Below, piece after piece: positions 13,119 to 13,155 of a stretch of 13,155 nucleotides of DNA; the first letter of the stretch is position 1, and every line of letters starts with the position of its first letter. A program made the translations under genes and the position numbers. Where the stretch lies: the NCBI GenBank assembly GCA_028274925.1, contig JAQCNR010000271.1, forward strand, positions 1 through 13,155. Direction: 5' to 3'. This stretch comes from Halovenus sp. GTDB taxonomy: Archaea; Halobacteriota; Halobacteria; Halobacteriales; Haloarculaceae. The notes below the pieces were generated by a model. That model was given only the letters and a program-made list of their open reading frames with translations. It was not told where the DNA came from and searched no databases.

Positions 13119-13142
13119 GACCGCGGATTCCCCCGCCAGTTG

Positions 13143-13147
13143 CTAAA
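13143..13147 (-). promoter_or_regulatory. Weak TATA-like box upstream of the amidohydrolase
   Basis: TTTAG on the minus strand is about 27 bp before the ATG at 13118 and about 80 bp before the amidohydrolase ATG. The match is weak. The gene may instead be read from a promoter beyond the right edge. Confidence 0.3.
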
Positions 13148-13155
13148 CAGTTGCG

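Noticed and set aside
1..13155. CRISPR array, insertion sequence, integrase or attachment site
   Set aside because: No regularly spaced repeats, transposase-like reading frames or flanking terminal repeats were seen. The layout looks like ordinary chromosomal genes.

Overview
The window looks like chromosomal DNA from a halophilic archaeon (class Halobacteria). Coding regions are GC-rich with strong C/G preference at third positions. The proteins are acidic (Asp/Glu-rich, Lys-poor). Most genes have a TATA-like box centred 26-30 bp before the ATG with almost no leader, the usual haloarchaeal leaderless layout. Two gene families are, as far as I know, mainly haloarchaeal: the rod-determining factor RdfA and the archaea-specific SMC-related proteins. 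I cannot name the genus from sequence alone. I see no rRNA, tRNA, CRISPR array, transposase or insertion sequence.

Left part (1-1200): a thiolase runs off the left edge on the minus strand. It is divergent from a small two-CBS-domain protein on the plus strand. A gene-poor stretch of about 470 bp follows (1190-1659).

Middle part (1660-4217): an RdfA-family protein (+) and a 642-residue SMC/Rad50-like coiled-coil protein (-) meet tail to tail, with their stop codons interlocked in one CTAG. This looks like a cell-shape or chromosome-associated module unrelated to the catabolic genes to its right.

Right part (4428-13118): a catabolic cluster for purine/ureide-type N-heterocycles (inferred). 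It contains an IclR-family regulator (-), and, divergent from it, an M20-family amidohydrolase of the allantoate amidohydrolase/N-carbamoyl-amino-acid hydrolase type followed with ATGA overlap by a DUF3830 protein. Next come an XdhC-type molybdenum-cofactor maturation protein and a 2Fe-2S subunit plus molybdopterin subunit of a xanthine-dehydrogenase-family hydroxylase (again ATGA overlap). A convergent Atz/SsnA/guanine-deaminase-like amidohydrolase closes the cluster. A plausible scheme is deamination of a purine by the amidohydrolase, hydroxylation by the Mo enzyme (matured by XdhC), and late opening or cleavage of a ureide by the M20 enzyme. Uricase, allantoinase and the FAD subunit of the Mo enzyme are not in the window, so the substrate stays unproven.

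The most interesting non-coding signal is a repeated interrupted palindrome around the IclR gene. Two copies lie in the divergent iclR/M20 control region, with identical half-site spacing and an identical flanking GATCTGT. A weaker third copy lies just after the iclR stop codon. This is a strong candidate for the regulator's own operator. Other notable signals are a 7-bp-arm inverted repeat abutting the promoter of the Mo hydroxylase genes, and two short leader ORFs whose stop codons overlap the start of a catabolic gene by one base (TAGTG and TAATG).
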